DNA of 21,742 bases. It comes from Vulcanococcus sp. SFB_649D_100_25 (GTDB lineage Bacteria > Cyanobacteriota > Cyanobacteriia > PCC-6307 > Cyanobiaceae). The first letter of the stretch is position 1; each line of letters opens with the position of its first letter. The translations under genes and the position numbers were made by a program. Below are positions 21,248 to 21,742 of this stretch, piece after piece. The stretch covers positions 1-21,742 of the forward strand of contig JAURGL010000009.1 in the NCBI GenBank assembly GCA_030833825.1. The letters run 5' to 3'. The notes beneath the pieces are model-generated. The model was given only the letters and a program-made list of their open reading frames with translations. It searched no databases and was not told the DNA's origin.

Positions 21248-21742
21248 ATGCACCATCCCTCGGCCTGCACCGAAAGCCACGATCCGCGCTTTGACGCGCT
21301 GGTGCTCTTCAACGCTGAGCTAGAGCAGCTCGCCACTGGCTTCCGCTGGGTGGAAGGGCCGGTGTGGTTTGGCGATCAGCGCTGCTTGCTGTTCAACGAC
21401 ATCCCCAACAACCGCACCCTGCGCTGGAGCGAACAGCACGGTGTCAGCACCTTTCTGGAGCCATCGGCCTATGCCAACGGGCAGGCCCGCGATCGACAAG
21501 GCCGGCTGATCCAATGCCACCACAGCAGCCGCTGCCTGACGCGACTGAATCACGACGGCAGCGTCACGACCCTGGTGGATCAAGCAGACGGGAAGCGTCT
21601 CAATGCCCCCAACGATGTGGTGGTGAAACGGGACGGATCGATCTGGTTCAGCGACCCGCTCTATGGATTATTGAGCGACTACGAAGGGGGCCGCCAAGTC
21701 TCCGAACAGTCGCCCGCCGTGTATCGATTTGATCCAGTCACG
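21248..21742 (+). CDS. SMP-30/gluconolactonase family protein, 5' part (cut by window end)
   Basis: The frame opens at ATG 21248, 7 bases after the cupin stop, and stays open to the window end (165 codons). GFRWVEGPVWF near residue 31 carries the metal-ligand Glu, CLLFNDIPNNRTLRW, ANGQARDRQGRLIQCHH and LNAPNDVVVKRDGSIWFSDPLYGL match the beta-propeller blades of gluconolactonase/SMP-30 enzymes, including the metal-binding Asn. These hydrolyse sugar lactones with a divalent metal. A lactonase next to a glucose-dehydrogenase-like SDR would fit glucose oxidation to gluconate. The catalytic Asp further along lies outside the window. Confidence 0.9.
   Translation, partial: MHHPSACTESHDPRFDALVLFNAELEQLATGFRWVEGPVWFGDQRCLLFNDIPNNRTLRWSEQHGVSTFLEPSAYANGQARDRQGRLIQCHHSSRCLTRLNHDGSVTTLVDQADGKRLNAPNDVVVKRDGSIWFSDPLYGLLSDYEGGRQVSEQSPAVYRFDPVT

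Overview
The window looks like a piece of a GC-rich picocyanobacterial chromosome (Synechococcus/Cyanobium type). The grounds are a ferritin that closely resembles the Synechococcus SynFtn type, an IdiA/FutA iron-binding protein with a Crp-type regulator beside it, an orphan Nif11 peptide, a FutB permease, NDH-2, and very tight gene packing with repeated ATGA start/stop overlaps and convergent stop-codon overlaps. No phage, insertion sequence, CRISPR array, tRNA or rRNA was seen. The species assignment is inference from gene content.

Left part (1-6217): the window opens inside a minisatellite (18 and 24 bp units) that reads as a Pro-Gly-x-Thr-Gln-Ala repeat protein on the + strand and cuts off an acetolactate-synthase-like gene on the - strand. 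Next come a DUF1499 protein, a coupled one-helix membrane protein and a LysR-type regulator (all -), a divergent peroxiredoxin-fold protein, an orphan Nif11 peptide, three minus-strand cyanobacterial proteins of unknown function (one a zinc ribbon with one helix), a renalase-like FAD oxidoreductase, and a small conserved-type protein.

Sulfide/persulfide part (6322-9885): a three-cysteine ArsR-type repressor diverges from a SAM methyltransferase. Downstream lie a persulfide dioxygenase-rhodanese fusion, a membrane rhodanese of YgaP type, and a TSUP (TauE/SafE) exporter. A shared 18-base element (14 of 18 bases identical) lies between ArsR and the methyltransferase and again just before the dioxygenase, which predicts a single sulfane-sulfur-responsive regulon.

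Iron part (9882-14536): a 46-residue Cys/Lys-rich peptide (-) diverges from a ferritin (+) across a Fur-box-like element. The same 15-base element (one mismatch) precedes a Crp/Fnr-type IdiB-like regulator. idiA (-) and futB (+) diverge around a Crp/NtcA-type palindrome that the IdiB-like protein could recognise. idiA ends in a strong intrinsic terminator. The ATPase of the ferric transporter is not in the window.

Right part (14533-21742): a Tat-exported purple-acid-phosphatase-like enzyme, a 650-bp gene-poor gap, a membrane-anchored protein with 10-residue beta-type repeats, a type II NADH dehydrogenase, a three-gene minus-strand unit (SDR, ion-channel-like protein with an altered selectivity filter, CLC antiporter), and a plus-strand cupin plus SMP-30/gluconolactonase pair, the last cut by the window end.
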